From NCBI RefSeq assembly GCF_019049285.1, contig NZ_JAGMUL010000092.1:266725-330724 (forward strand): 64,000 bases of DNA. The letters are read 5' to 3'. The position numbers and the translations under genes are program-made. Below, piece by piece: positions 34,822 through 43,871 of the stretch. The stretch is from Streptomyces sp. AC550_RSS872 (GTDB lineage: Bacteria > Actinomycetota > Actinomycetes > Streptomycetales > Streptomycetaceae). Within the stretch, counting starts at the first letter, position 1, and each line of letters starts with the position of its first letter. The notes below the pieces were generated by a model that was not told the origin of the DNA, made no database searches, and worked only from the letters and a program-made list of their open reading frames with translations.

Positions 34822-35901
34822 GTGAACACCTCGCCCCCCGCACGTATCGCCCAGCAGCTGTTCGAGGAGAGCGGCCTGGCATCGTCCCACGAGCCCATCG
34901 AGACGAACGTGGTGGACGCCCTCCTCGCCCGGCACTACCGGCTGAGCGGACATCTCGAGCGGCTGGCGACCGAGAAGGACGACACGTTCCGGCTGCGCAC
35001 CGGCACGGCCGGCCATCTCGTCAAGGTTTCCCCGCCCGACGAGGCGGTAGCTGTCGTAGCTCTACAGACGGCTGTGATGCGTCACCTCGAAGCCGAAGCT
35101 CCTCATCTCCCCGTCCAGCGGGTCAAGGAGACCACCGAAGGCAGCGACAACGTACCGATAGAGACGAAAGACGGCCGGGTTCGAGTCCTGCGCGTCTTCG
35201 ACTTCGTCGAAGGTGCCGTCCTGGCGCGGACGAACCCCGATCCCCACCAGCTTGCCAGGGCCGGGCAGATGCTCGGGCGAGTGGATCTGGCTCTGCGGTC
35301 ATTCAGGCATCCGGCGGACGAGCGGCGCCTTGTGTGGGACCTTCGGCACTTCGACCAGCTGCGGGAGATCATCGAGTACACGCCCGGCGCCGCGCACCGT
35401 CGGCTGGCTCAAGAGGTGTTCCGCCTTTTCCGCGAGGCAATTGTTCCGAGGCTGGGTGATCTCGAGACCCAAGTGATCCATGGTGACTACAGCCCCTACA
35501 ACGTCCTGGTGGATCCGCGGACAGACAGCTTCGTCACCGGAGTGATCGACTTCGGTGACAGCATGCGCAGTGCTTTGATCTTCGATCCTGCCGTGTCTCT
35601 CGCGAACCTTCTCGGCCGGACACCGCGGGATCCCTGGCGCGAGGCATGCAGCTTCGTCGCGGGATACGAGCGGGCCCGGCCGATCAAGGACACCGAACTC
35701 CCGCTCCTGCCTGTTGCCGCGCTGGCACGCCTGACACTTCGCGCGCTGGTCACCCATTGGCGCGCGGAACGAGTGCCGGAGCGTCGCGACTACCTGCTCG
35801 AGCACGCCAGAGACGACTGGACCAACGTGGAGCGGGCCATGGCCGTCGCCATGGAGGAGGTCGTGGCCCGCTTGCTCGGCACCCGCGATGACACGCCTTG
35901 A
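34822..35901 (+). CDS. APH-fold small-molecule kinase
   Basis: A 359-residue protein of the aminoglycoside phosphotransferase/homoserine kinase fold. The catalytic loop is HGDYSPYNVLV (about 217-227) and the metal-binding Asp lies in GVIDFGD. An N-terminal extension of about 45 residues precedes the kinase domain. In animals and many bacteria such kinases (hydroxylysine kinase type) work with AGXT2-like phospho-lyases, matching the upstream gene. It is therefore more likely a catabolic kinase than an antibiotic-resistance enzyme. GTG start; weak GAAGGG site 11-16 bases upstream. Confidence 0.82.
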   Translation: MNTSPPARIAQQLFEESGLASSHEPIETNVVDALLARHYRLSGHLERLATEKDDTFRLRTGTAGHLVKVSPPDEAVAVVALQTAVMRHLEAEAPHLPVQRVKETTEGSDNVPIETKDGRVRVLRVFDFVEGAVLARTNPDPHQLARAGQMLGRVDLALRSFRHPADERRLVWDLRHFDQLREIIEYTPGAAHRRLAQEVFRLFREAIVPRLGDLETQVIHGDYSPYNVLVDPRTDSFVTGVIDFGDSMRSALIFDPAVSLANLLGRTPRDPWREACSFVAGYERARPIKDTELPLLPVAALARLTLRALVTHWRAERVPERRDYLLEHARDDWTNVERAMAVAMEEVVARLLGTRDDTP

Positions 35902-36125
35902 GCGGCGCCCCTGAGGCGACACTCCTCGGCGTCCGGCACGGCCGACCTGACCTCACTCGACGAGATCGTCACCCCGGCGACGGCCTCGGCTGCCGATGCA
36001 GGCGGAGCTGAGCAAAAGCGCAGGCGAGCCAAGGATCCGCGCCTTTGCCGACGCCCACGGGCGGTTCGGCAAGTCCGGCAGAGACCACTGGTTCGGGCTG
36101 CGTACGGTCTCGCTAAGGTCATGAG

Positions 36126-37298
36126 GTGAGCAGCATCAACCCCACACCGCGCGACTACAACAAGGCACGTGTCCTTGACGTGGTCCTCGCCCACGCGCCG
36201 TTGACCCGGAACAAGCTCATCGAGCTCACGGGGCTGAGCAAGGCGACGGTGTCGCGGGCCGTCGAGGAACTACGCACCGACGGGTTCGTCGTGGACGGCG
36301 AAGTGGACGCCGTCGCCGGGCGTGGCCGTCCGTCGACGTACCTCGATGTGCCCGAGACGGCCGGACACGTCGTGGGCGTCGGCTTCGGCGCAGTGACCAC
36401 CGGCGTGCTCGTGACCGACCTACGCGGCCGTGAGATCGGACACGTGATCGTGCCGACGGCCGAGCACCACGACGTTCCCGCTGCCGGCCGGTGGCTGGTC
36501 GACCTGATCGCGCGGACCAGCGCATCCGCACGAGGGCCGCTGCGCCAGGTCGTCGTGGCACTGCCGGCCCATGTCCGCGACGGCGCCGAGGTCTTTCGGC
36601 CTGCCGATCCGATGAAAACCTTCTCCGGCAGAGACCTCCAGCGAACCGTCGAAAAGCTCGTCGACGCTCCAGTGACCTTGGACAGTGACGCGAACGCGTC
36701 CTTGCTCCAGGTGCTCACGGACGACGCGAGCCTCCGTAACGCTGCCCTGTTCAGCGTCAGCAGCACCCTGAGTTTCGCCACCTGCGGGGACCAGGAACTG
36801 GCTCGGGGACGTACTCCCGCGTTCGGCGACATCGGTTCCCTGTCCTCGGGCATCGGCGACCGCACCCTCAACGGGCTGCTGAGCGCCTCAGGGCTGGTGA
36901 CGTTCGCTCGTGAACACGGACTGGACGTCGGACGCGTCGAGGACCTGTGGCTGACGTCTCAGGACCATCGAGCCCGTGCGGAGATGCTCAAGGCGTTCAC
37001 GACGGCGGTCACGACCGCCGTGAGCATCGTCGCCGTGACACTCGATCCCGAATCCGTCTACTTCGTCGGCCGGTTGCGCCCCTTGGTGGACGAAGTGCTC
37101 CCCGAGGTACGCAAGCGACTCGAACAGACCTTGCCGGCCATCCCCCGGATCACGACGGTCTCCCAGGTTCTGGGACTCTCGGTAGCACGCGGCGCGATGC
37201 ACGCCAGCCTGGCCATGACCCACAACCGCCTACGGGACACGCTGCTCAAGGCACGCAGTCAGGGACCACGGCAGGAGCAAACCGCGCCGGCATTTTGA
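36126..37298 (+). CDS. ROK-family transcriptional repressor
   Basis: A 390-residue protein. The N-terminal winged helix is clear (LTRNKLIELTGLSKATVSRAVEELRTDGFV), followed by the ROK sugar-kinase-like domain. The zinc motif CxCGxxGC of classical ROK proteins is missing, and the phosphate loop DxGxT is replaced, so it should be a regulator without kinase activity. It probably controls the aminotransferase-kinase pair, 224 bases upstream, through the inverted repeats at 33360-33409. The GTG at 36126 starts VSSINPTPRDYNKARVLDV. Confidence 0.85.
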   Translation: MSSINPTPRDYNKARVLDVVLAHAPLTRNKLIELTGLSKATVSRAVEELRTDGFVVDGEVDAVAGRGRPSTYLDVPETAGHVVGVGFGAVTTGVLVTDLRGREIGHVIVPTAEHHDVPAAGRWLVDLIARTSASARGPLRQVVVALPAHVRDGAEVFRPADPMKTFSGRDLQRTVEKLVDAPVTLDSDANASLLQVLTDDASLRNAALFSVSSTLSFATCGDQELARGRTPAFGDIGSLSSGIGDRTLNGLLSASGLVTFAREHGLDVGRVEDLWLTSQDHRARAEMLKAFTTAVTTAVSIVAVTLDPESVYFVGRLRPLVDEVLPEVRKRLEQTLPAIPRITTVSQVLGLSVARGAMHASLAMTHNRLRDTLLKARSQGPRQEQTAPAF

Positions 37299-37323
37299 TT
37301 GGGAGTATCCGCCGATACCAATC
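37297..37323 (+). terminator. hairpin overlapping the ROK stop codon
   Basis: Outer arms GATTGG (37297-37302) and CCAATC (37318-37323), inner arms TATC and GATA, loop CGCC, with a 3-base bulge on the left side. It begins inside the stop codon. Likely the terminator of the imported three-gene block. Confidence 0.5.
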
Positions 37324-37479
37324 CAGGATGTCGGGAGGGCGCGCGGCAGCCAGGTGGGCCGCGGCGCGCAGGTGGGCGCGCTGCTCCGACTCCTCCTTGG
37401 AGACGAGTTCGGGCATGGGCTTGCCGGTGTTCCGGCCCCCCGTCCAGCGGGCCTCGGGATCCGGCTTCCGCGGTACGCC
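37300..37479 (-). pseudogene. truncated small coding frame between ROK and LuxR remnants
   Basis: On the minus strand, directly after the LuxR stop and in the same frame, about 55 codons read like real protein: PRKPDPEARW, then GKPMPELVSKEESEQRAHLR, then AAARPPDILDWYRRIL. No usual start codon precedes the first part; an internal ATG lies at 37416. Toward the ROK gene the frame runs into ROK coding sequence and a stop at 37246. I do not recognise it. It looks like the N-terminal part of a gene cut off where the ROK block begins. Confidence 0.35.
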
Positions 37480-38040
37480 TCAGGCCGGCGCCGCCGTGGG
37501 TGGCCGGTCGGTGAGGGTGGTGCGCAGTTGTCTACGGGAGGTGATGCCGAGTTTGACGAACACCTTGCGCAGGTGCCATTCGACGGTGTGCGGGCTGATG
37601 AACAGGTGCGCGCCGACCTCGGGGTTGGTCATGCCGTCACGGGCCAGATGCGCGATCTGTGCCTCCTGCGCGGTCAGCGTCACCGGTGCCGCGACCGCAC
37701 GTCTGAGGACGGACTCGCCGGTTCCCTGCAACTCGCGACGGGCCCGCTCGGCGAACCCGGCGGCGCCGAAGCCGGAGAACATCTCGTACGCGGTCCTCAG
37801 CTGCTCGCGCGCGTCGCTGCGGCGGTTCTCCCGGCGCAGCCACTCCCCGAACAGCAGGTGAGCCCGGGCCAGTTCGGCCCGCATCCGGGTACGGCCGAGC
37901 CGCTCGATGCCCTCCCGGTGGAGCGCTTCGGCGGCCTCCCCGTCGCTGAGCAGGGCACGCGAGCGTGCCTGGACGCCCAACGCCCAGTGCGTCCCCGCGG
38001 CCTCGGTCACCTCGGTCAGCAGCTCCACCGCGGTGAGGGC
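37480..38040 (-). pseudogene. C-terminal remnant of a large LuxR-type (LAL) regulator
   Basis: About 187 codons of the end of a large ATP-binding LuxR regulator: the TPR-like stretch RSRALLSDGEAAEALHREGIERLGR, AELARAHLLFGEWLRRENRR, and the DNA-binding domain LTAQEAQIAHLARDGMTNPEVGAHLFISPHTVEWHLRK split over the end. The N-terminal ATPase (about 700 residues in relatives) is missing. Homology stops at about 38040, where a fragment of an unrelated gene starts on the other strand. Confidence 0.75.
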
Positions 38041-38580
38041 CGCGCCGCGCTCGACCACCCGGACAGGGTCACGCATCTGGCGTGTCTCGACGTCCTGCCG
38101 ACCCTGGACATGTGGGAGGTGATGCACGGCGTGAGCGCGGCCGTCGGCTTCCATCTCTATCTGCTGGCCCAGCCGCCCGGTCTGCCCGAACGACTGATCA
38201 GCGCCGCGCCGGACGCCTTCTTCGGCCACACTTCCTCGACACCTGGGCGACCGGCCGGCGAGCCGTCCCGGACGAGGTCCGCGGCCGCCTACCTGGCCGC
38301 CTGCCGCGAGGCCGTGCCGTCGATCGTGGCCGACTTCCGGGCCTCGGCCCGCGTCGACGTCGAGCACGACCGGGCCGACCGGGCGGCCGGAAACACGCTC
38401 CGGTTGCCCGTCAGCGTGCTCCAGCAGGACTGGGGCGCGGCCCTCGGCTTCGACGCGGCGGCGCTGTGGCGGGCCTGGGCGCCCGATCTGGTGCACACCA
38501 CGGTGACCTGCGGCCACTTCGTGGCGGAGGAGGCGCCGGACGTCGTGGCGAAGGCGCTGCGGGAGCTCGTCGGCCGCTGA
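38041..38580 (+). pseudogene. C-terminal remnant of a haloacetate dehalogenase-like alpha/beta hydrolase
   Basis: About 179 codons of the second half of an alpha/beta hydrolase: ALDHPDRVTHLACLDVLPT, MWEVMHGV, LLAQPPGLPERLI, FFGHT, DVEHDRADRAAG, and the final TCGHFVAEEAPDVVAKALREL with the catalytic His. Relatives are fluoroacetate/haloacetate dehalogenases of about 290-300 residues. The first half with the nucleophile Asp is missing and there is no start. The break is the same as that of the LuxR remnant. Confidence 0.75.
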
Positions 38581-38606
38581 GCCCGCCGAGCAGAGCCCGG
38601 CGTCGC

Positions 38607-39569
38607 CTACCAGCGTCCCGGCTCGGTCCCGACGATCGCCTCCGACGGTTTGCCGTCCACCCCCACCGGTACGTCCCCGGCGAGCATCACCCGGTGCATG
38701 GTCCGGGGGAAGTCGAGGTGGGCGTTGTCGCTGGGGGCGAGGTGGATGGTGGCCCGGTTGTCCCAGAAGGCGACGCTGCCGGGCTCCCAGCGGAAGCGGA
38801 CCGTGTACTCGGGGCGCACGGCCTGCTCCAGCAGCATCTCCAGGATCGCGCCGCTCTCGGCCCGCGAGAGGCCGGCGATCTGCTCGACGTAGTAGCCGTT
38901 GACGCAGAGCACCCGCTCCCCCGTCTCCGGATGGACGCGCACGAGCGGATGCAGCGAGGCGACCTGGTGGTCCAGCAGATGGCGGACGTACGCGTCGTCG
39001 CCGGGCCGGGGCTGGTAGCCGACGCCGAGGCGGTGCTCGGCGCGCAGGCCGTCCACGAATTCCTTCACCGGGCCGGACAGTCCGGCGTAGGCGGCCGCCA
39101 GGTTCGACCAGGTCGTGTCGCCGCCGTACGGGGGTACGGTCTCGGCGCGCAGGACGGTCGCGGCGGGCGGGTCGATACGGGCGCCGTGGTCGCAGTGCCA
39201 GCCGCGCAGCAGGGTGTGGCGGCGGCGCCGTAGCCACTCGTCGTGCTCCATGCCGAACCTCCCGCCCAGCTCCAGCCGGTCGGCGGTCGTCTCGATCTCG
39301 GGGAAGCCGGCCGGCGAGGCGCTCCCCCGCTTGCGCAGGACGACCGGCTCGCCGAACCGGCGCGCGAACGCCACATGCCCGGCGTGGTCCAGCCGCTGCC
39401 CCCGGAAGAAGACCACCTTCCAGCGCAGCACCGCCGCCCGGATCGCGGCGACCACGGCGTCGTCCGGTTCCCCGGCCAGGTCGACGCCCGTGATCTCCGC
39501 CCCGATGTGCCCGGCGACCGGTCGCACCTCGATCCCCGTGCCGTCCGCGATGGTGCTGTCCGTCGTCAT
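38607..39569 (-). CDS. TauD/TfdA-family Fe(II)/2-oxoglutarate dioxygenase
   Basis: A 320-residue protein with the family's metal triad: HxD in GWHCDHG (about residues 124-130) and a distal His in RTMHRVML, followed by the Arg that binds 2-oxoglutarate. Other conserved parts are GDTTWSN and FWDNRATIHLA. Family members oxidise taurine, alkyl sulfates, 2,4-D and similar small molecules; no sulfur-use genes are adjacent, so the substrate is open. Monocistronic. Confidence 0.88.
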   Translation of the reverse strand: MTTDSTIADGTGIEVRPVAGHIGAEITGVDLAGEPDDAVVAAIRAAVLRWKVVFFRGQRLDHAGHVAFARRFGEPVVLRKRGSASPAGFPEIETTADRLELGGRFGMEHDEWLRRRRHTLLRGWHCDHGARIDPPAATVLRAETVPPYGGDTTWSNLAAAYAGLSGPVKEFVDGLRAEHRLGVGYQPRPGDDAYVRHLLDHQVASLHPLVRVHPETGERVLCVNGYYVEQIAGLSRAESGAILEMLLEQAVRPEYTVRFRWEPGSVAFWDNRATIHLAPSDNAHLDFPRTMHRVMLAGDVPVGVDGKPSEAIVGTEPGRW

Positions 39570-39689
39570 GCCCGCTCCGTCGGTCGTCCGTCCCCGCCGG
39601 CTCCGTTCCGAGCCGGTTACAGGGAAGATCGTGACAGCGTTCGGCGGGCATGGCGACAGGGCCTCGGGGCACAGCGGCTCGAAGCGGCT

Positions 39690-41276
39690 TCAGACGGCGA
39701 ACTCCCGTATCACCGTGTTCCGGAAGACCGCCGTGCCGCCGATCGTGAACAGCGCCAGCCCGGTGTCGGACGGATCCGGGAAGACCTCGGTCGAGTGCGT
39801 GTAGCGGCCGTCGTCCACGAACATCTCGATGGAAGTCCGGTCGATCAGAATGCGCAGCCGCACCGTGCCCGCGGACGCGTCGAAGGGACTCCGGCTCTCC
39901 TGCCACCGGCCGCTGCTGTCGGGGCTCACGGTGTATCCGCGGTTGACGAAGGCGTAGTCGCCGTAGATCCCGGCGTCGATGTGGCGGCCGCCGTCGGAGG
40001 AACGCCGCAACTGGAGCCCCGCGCCGGTCAGTTGGTCCCAGGTGATGTCGGTGGACACCTCGTACGCGGCGCCCGTGTAGTCGAGCAGGAGGGTCCCCTC
40101 GACCTCCAGGTCACCGAGGTCGACCGTGCGGGAGACATGGGCGTCGAGACCGGCGACCGGCTGGGAGGCGAGATAGTACGTGCCGCCCGCCGCCCGCTTC
40201 AGCGTGATCTCGCGGACGATCGAGTCGGTGCCGTTGAAGCCGTCGCACTCGATGGTGGGCGTGGTGTTGGCGTAGTCCCAGTGGTTCATCCAGCCGATCG
40301 CGTACCTCGCCGCCGGGTCGAGCGTGCCGCCGGCGTGCCGCTTCTCGAAGGTGACGGCGGCGTACCAGTCCCAGCCGTGGTCGAGCCATTGCGGATCGCT
40401 CAGGTCGGGCGTGAACGTGGTGCCGTCGAAGGACCCTGTCCAGTAGGCGTACGTGCTCGGCAGTCCGGATCCCTTGCCATTGGCGCTCACGCCCAGGACC
40501 CACTTCCAGGTGCCGTCCGCCGCCCGGATGCGGAACAGGTCCGGGCACTCCAGCACTCCGATGCCGCCTTTGATGAAGCCGCCGACGTACGTCCACGACT
40601 TGAGATCGGCGGAGTGGTAGAAGCCCACTTTGTCGTTCTCGGCGAGCGTCATCACCCAGCGCCCGCGTTCCTCGTCGCGGATGACCTTGGGATCGCGGAA
40701 GTCCCGGACACCGGGGTTGGGCAGGACCGGGGCGGTGCCGTGATTGGTGAACGAACGGCCGCCGTCGGTGGAGTAGTACAGGTACTGCGCCTGCGTGACG
40801 TCGTCGGGCGCCATGGTGGCGAGGACGATCACCGCACCCGCGCCGAAGCCCGCCGTGTTGTCGGTGTCGATCACCGCCGAGCCGGACCAGACGTCGCCGT
40901 TGGGGGTGGTGTTCTTCGGCACGGCGATCCCGCGGTCGGTGAAGGACACCAGGTCGGTGCTGGTCGCTAGGCGCCAGGCCGTGCCCGCGGTCGTGCCGCC
41001 TGTCGAGTAGTCGGGGTTGTAGAGGTAGTAGTAGTGGTACTCACCGTCGATCCACACCGGCCGCTGCGGGTCGTTCATCCACTGGTCGGGAACCGTGAAG
41101 TGGTACTCGGCGCGGTAGCTTCCGGTGCAGGCGGCGGCCGTCGTGGCCGCGGAGGACACCGGCGCCGCCGACGCGGATCTCGAACCGGCGGGAAGTAAGG
41201 CACCGGCCGCGCCCACGGCCGAGGCGATGAACAGCGACCTCCTGGATATTCCGGGCATGCCGGATATGCCACGCAT
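39690..41276 (-). CDS. secreted GH32 fructan hydrolase (levanase/inulinase type)
   Basis: A 528-residue exported enzyme. A Tat-like signal (ISRRSLFIASAVGAAGALLPAG, split at Ala-rich cleavage region near residue 38) precedes a five-blade GH32 domain. Catalytic motifs: WMNDPQ with the nucleophile Asp, FRDPKV, and ECPDLF with the acid/base Glu. The usual WMNDPNG is changed to Gln-Arg after the Pro. A C-terminal beta-sandwich follows (TIGGTAVFRNT). It would cut levan or inulin outside the cell. Start at 41276 has an AAGGAG site. It is divergent from the sugar importer and shares a regulatory region. Confidence 0.88.
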   Translation of the reverse strand: MRGISGMPGISRRSLFIASAVGAAGALLPAGSRSASAAPVSSAATTAAACTGSYRAEYHFTVPDQWMNDPQRPVWIDGEYHYYYLYNPDYSTGGTTAGTAWRLATSTDLVSFTDRGIAVPKNTTPNGDVWSGSAVIDTDNTAGFGAGAVIVLATMAPDDVTQAQYLYYSTDGGRSFTNHGTAPVLPNPGVRDFRDPKVIRDEERGRWVMTLAENDKVGFYHSADLKSWTYVGGFIKGGIGVLECPDLFRIRAADGTWKWVLGVSANGKGSGLPSTYAYWTGSFDGTTFTPDLSDPQWLDHGWDWYAAVTFEKRHAGGTLDPAARYAIGWMNHWDYANTTPTIECDGFNGTDSIVREITLKRAAGGTYYLASQPVAGLDAHVSRTVDLGDLEVEGTLLLDYTGAAYEVSTDITWDQLTGAGLQLRRSSDGGRHIDAGIYGDYAFVNRGYTVSPDSSGRWQESRSPFDASAGTVRLRILIDRTSIEMFVDDGRYTHSTEVFPDPSDTGLALFTIGGTAVFRNTVIREFAV

Positions 41277-41291
41277 GACGAGGCTCCTTTC

Positions 41292-41339
41292 CCTGACGTC
41301 GTCGTCAGGACTGCGGCTCATAGAGATCCGAACCGGATC
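41292..41339. promoter_or_regulatory. two hairpins in the GH32 leader
   Basis: CCTGACG/CGTCAGG arms with a TCGT loop (41292-41298, 41303-41309) lie 16 bases before the GH32 start, and GATCCG/CGGATC arms with an AAC loop (41325-41330, 41334-41339) lie further upstream. They could shape the mRNA leader or bind a protein. Confidence 0.4.
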
Positions 41340-41403
41340 CGAACTGGCCCCCAGAACCGGAGTCGTTCAATCCCGGACCGGTCGGCCTGGATCGGAACTG
41401 TGA

Positions 41404-41501
41404 GGCCTAACTCGTTAAAGGTCAAGCCGTTCACGACTCTTGACAGGGTTGCGATGGCCTTCACATCATCTGGGCATCAGATTCTGGCTAACACGAGTTA
41501 G
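41404..41501. promoter_or_regulatory. paired operator-like sites flanking the fructan importer promoter
   Basis: GGCCTAACTCGT (41404-41415) recurs inverted as ACGAGTTAGGCC (41493-41504). Each copy is itself a small palindrome: TAAC-TC-GTTA at 41408-41417 and CTAAC-ACGA-GTTAG at 41488-41501. This is the form expected of LacI-family operators, and a LacI gene closes the locus. One site faces the GH32 gene and the other sits just downstream of the importer promoter. Confidence 0.65.
41440..41469 (+). promoter_or_regulatory. predicted promoter of the importer operon
   Basis: A perfect TTGACA (41440-41445) is followed after 18 bases by CATCAT (41464-41469), a 4/6 match to the -10 consensus. Transcription would start near 41476, just before the second operator site. 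Confidence 0.55.
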
Positions 41502-41511
41502 GCCCGTTCAG

Positions 41512-42921
41512 ATGACCGACTCGCACCTCACCCGCCGCACCTTGCTGCGGTACGGCGCCTACGGCGCGGGAGCCGCCGCGCTCGCCGGTACCGCCGCCGG
41601 CTGGGACCGGCTCACCGGAGCCGACATACCCGGCCGCGACGACGGCTCGCTCGTCGTCGCCACCCTCGGCCCCGCCTACGGGCCGGAGGCCATCCGCACG
41701 CTCACCGAGGGCTTCAAGCAGGTCCACCCCGACATCAAGCTCCGCATCAACGCCGTGCAGGCCGTCGACTGGTCGGACTTCTTCGCGAAGATCCTCACCC
41801 AGATCGCGGCGGGCACCGCTCCCGACCTCGTGTATGTCGCCACGGAGGGCGTCCAGCTGTTCGCGCAGCGCCTCGGGGTCCCGCTGGACGACTGGGTGAA
41901 GCGGGACGCCGAGGAGCTGCGCGAGTACTTCACCGACGTCCACCCGTCCCTGGTGGAGTCGATGATGTACGAGGGGAGCCTCTACCAGCTGCCGGTCGAG
42001 TTCAACGCCGCCGACATGTACCTCAACAACCAGGTGCTGAAGCGAGCCGGAGCGGACTTCCCTGCGGCCGACTGGACACGGGACGACTTCACCGGCCTGC
42101 TGCGGGACATGAAGCAGTCCAGCGGCTCCCAGTTCACGCCGTACTTCTGGACCAACCGGCTGTGGGGCGGCGTGGTGCCCTGGCTGTTCGCCAACGACAC
42201 CAATCTGCTCAGCGAGTCCAAGGCGCCGGGCGGGGGGTGGCTGTGGGACTCCTTCTATCCGGCCGCCGCACGGCAGGGGCGCGGGGGCGGCTTCCGCTGG
42301 ACGACGCCGCAGGCCACCGACGCGCGCGTGGAGGAGGCGTACGACTATCTCGCCTCCCTCGTCCAGGAAGGGCTGTGCACCCGCCCCGAGGGCGGCAACG
42401 GCCAGAACCTGATCGGTGTGTTCTCCACCGGCCGGGTCGGCGTCACGCCCGCGGGCGGCTTCTGGGCGGGCGGCCTGCACCTGGCGGGCATGAAGGCGGA
42501 CGGCTTCGACGTGCAGTACTTCCCGCGCTGGCGCACGCAGCGCATGCAGTACGGCGCCGCCGGCTATGCGCTGCTGCGCACCTCGAAGCGGCAGGAGGAG
42601 GCCTGGGAGTTCATCAAGTACGCCGCCCGCAAGGACACCCTGACGCGGCTGTTCGAGACCAACCAGACCACCCCGGCGCGCCGCTCGATGCTGACCGCCG
42701 ACCGCTACCGCGAGACCGGCCCGGACCACTGGCAGGTCTTCTACGACACCCTCGACAAGTTCCCCGACACCGGGCCGATCCCCGCCCCGCCGCAGGTCGC
42801 CGAGGTCGAGCAGGTGCTGCTCAAGCACACCGGTACCGCCCTGGCGTCGCGGCGCTCGGTCGCCCCCGCGCTGCGCCGGATGCAGAGCGATCTGGAGAAG
42901 GCCATGGAGCGTGACGTATGA
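41512..42921 (+). CDS. sugar ABC transporter substrate-binding protein
   Basis: A 469-residue extracellular solute-binding protein (family 1 type). The N-terminus LTRRTLLRYGAYGAGAAALAG is a Tat-like signal without a lipobox Cys. The mature part has VVATLGPAYGPEAIRTLTEGF and AGTAPDLVYVATEG, typical of sugar binders. It is first in an operon with two permeases and a GH32 enzyme, so it should bind fructo-oligosaccharides such as levanbiose. No ATPase gene is in the operon; a shared MsiK-type ATPase encoded elsewhere is usual in Streptomyces. Confidence 0.88.
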   Translation: MTDSHLTRRTLLRYGAYGAGAAALAGTAAGWDRLTGADIPGRDDGSLVVATLGPAYGPEAIRTLTEGFKQVHPDIKLRINAVQAVDWSDFFAKILTQIAAGTAPDLVYVATEGVQLFAQRLGVPLDDWVKRDAEELREYFTDVHPSLVESMMYEGSLYQLPVEFNAADMYLNNQVLKRAGADFPAADWTRDDFTGLLRDMKQSSGSQFTPYFWTNRLWGGVVPWLFANDTNLLSESKAPGGGWLWDSFYPAAARQGRGGGFRWTTPQATDARVEEAYDYLASLVQEGLCTRPEGGNGQNLIGVFSTGRVGVTPAGGFWAGGLHLAGMKADGFDVQYFPRWRTQRMQYGAAGYALLRTSKRQEEAWEFIKYAARKDTLTRLFETNQTTPARRSMLTADRYRETGPDHWQVFYDTLDKFPDTGPIPAPPQVAEVEQVLLKHTGTALASRRSVAPALRRMQSDLEKAMERDV

Positions 42922-43871
42922 CGAACACCCAGATACCGGCCGTACGGCCCGAGCAGCCGACCGTGCCACCGGCGCCCGCACCCCGGGCCTCCGCCCGCGA
43001 CCGTGGCTCGCGGCTGCTGGCCACGCTGTTCCTGACGCCCACGATCGTCGGCATCGTCGTCTTCACGGTCGTCCCGATCATCGGCTCGGTGGTGCTGAGC
43101 CTCTTCCACTGGAACGTGATCGACGAGCCGAGCTTCGCCGGGGCCGCCAACTACCGTGAGGTCTTCACCGATTCCACGGTGCTGGTGTCCTTCCGCAACA
43201 CGCTTGTGTTCATGGTGTTCGCGGTCGCGCTGCAACTCGTCGTCGCCCTGGTGCTGGCCCTGGCGGTGAACGGGCGGATGCCGGTGTGGCTGCGCTCGGT
43301 GTTCCGGTCGGCGTTCTTCTTCCCGCTGGTGCTGTCCGCGGCGTCGATCTCGGTGGTGATGAAGTACCTGTTCAACCAGGACTTCGGGGTCGTGAACTGG
43401 CTGCTCGGGCTGGTCGGGATCGCTCCGGTGCCGTGGCTGACGTCCGAGAACGCGGCGATGGCCACAGTGATCCTGGTCTACGTCTGGCAGCAGTTCGGGT
43501 TCTCGTTCCTGCTGTTCGTGGGAGGCCTGAACAACATCCCCAAGGAGATCCACGAGGCCGCCTCCCTCGACGGCGCGACCGGCCTGCGCAAGCACCTGAA
43601 CGTGACGCTGCCGCTGCTGTCCCCCACGCTGCTGGTCGCGTCGGTGGTCGGCATCATCAACGCGCTACAGGTCTTCGAGCAGCCGTACGTGCTCACCAAC
43701 GGCGGTCCCGGTGACGCCACCCGCACCGTGGTGATGGTGATCTACGAGAGCGCGTTCGAGCAGCTGCGCTTCGGTGAGGCCTCCGCGGTGGGTGTGCTGC
43801 TGTTCGTGCTGATCATGGCGGTCACCGCCCTCCAGTTCCGGCTCAGCCGGCGTTTCGTCCACTACCAGTGA
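42918..43871 (+). CDS. sugar ABC transporter permease (MalF type)
   Basis: A 317-residue protein with six predicted helices. The EAA loop EAASLDGATGLRKHLNVTLPLL that contacts the ATPase is present near residue 215. An N-terminal Pro/Ala-rich segment of 30 residues is cytoplasmic. Its ATG overlaps the stop of the binding-protein gene. Confidence 0.92.
   Translation: MTNTQIPAVRPEQPTVPPAPAPRASARDRGSRLLATLFLTPTIVGIVVFTVVPIIGSVVLSLFHWNVIDEPSFAGAANYREVFTDSTVLVSFRNTLVFMVFAVALQLVVALVLALAVNGRMPVWLRSVFRSAFFFPLVLSAASISVVMKYLFNQDFGVVNWLLGLVGIAPVPWLTSENAAMATVILVYVWQQFGFSFLLFVGGLNNIPKEIHEAASLDGATGLRKHLNVTLPLLSPTLLVASVVGIINALQVFEQPYVLTNGGPGDATRTVVMVIYESAFEQLRFGEASAVGVLLFVLIMAVTALQFRLSRRFVHYQ

Noticed and set aside
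34822..35901. APH-fold gene as an antibiotic-resistance gene
   Set aside because: The partner is a phospho-lyase-like aminotransferase with a ROK repressor, which fits catabolism better than resistance.
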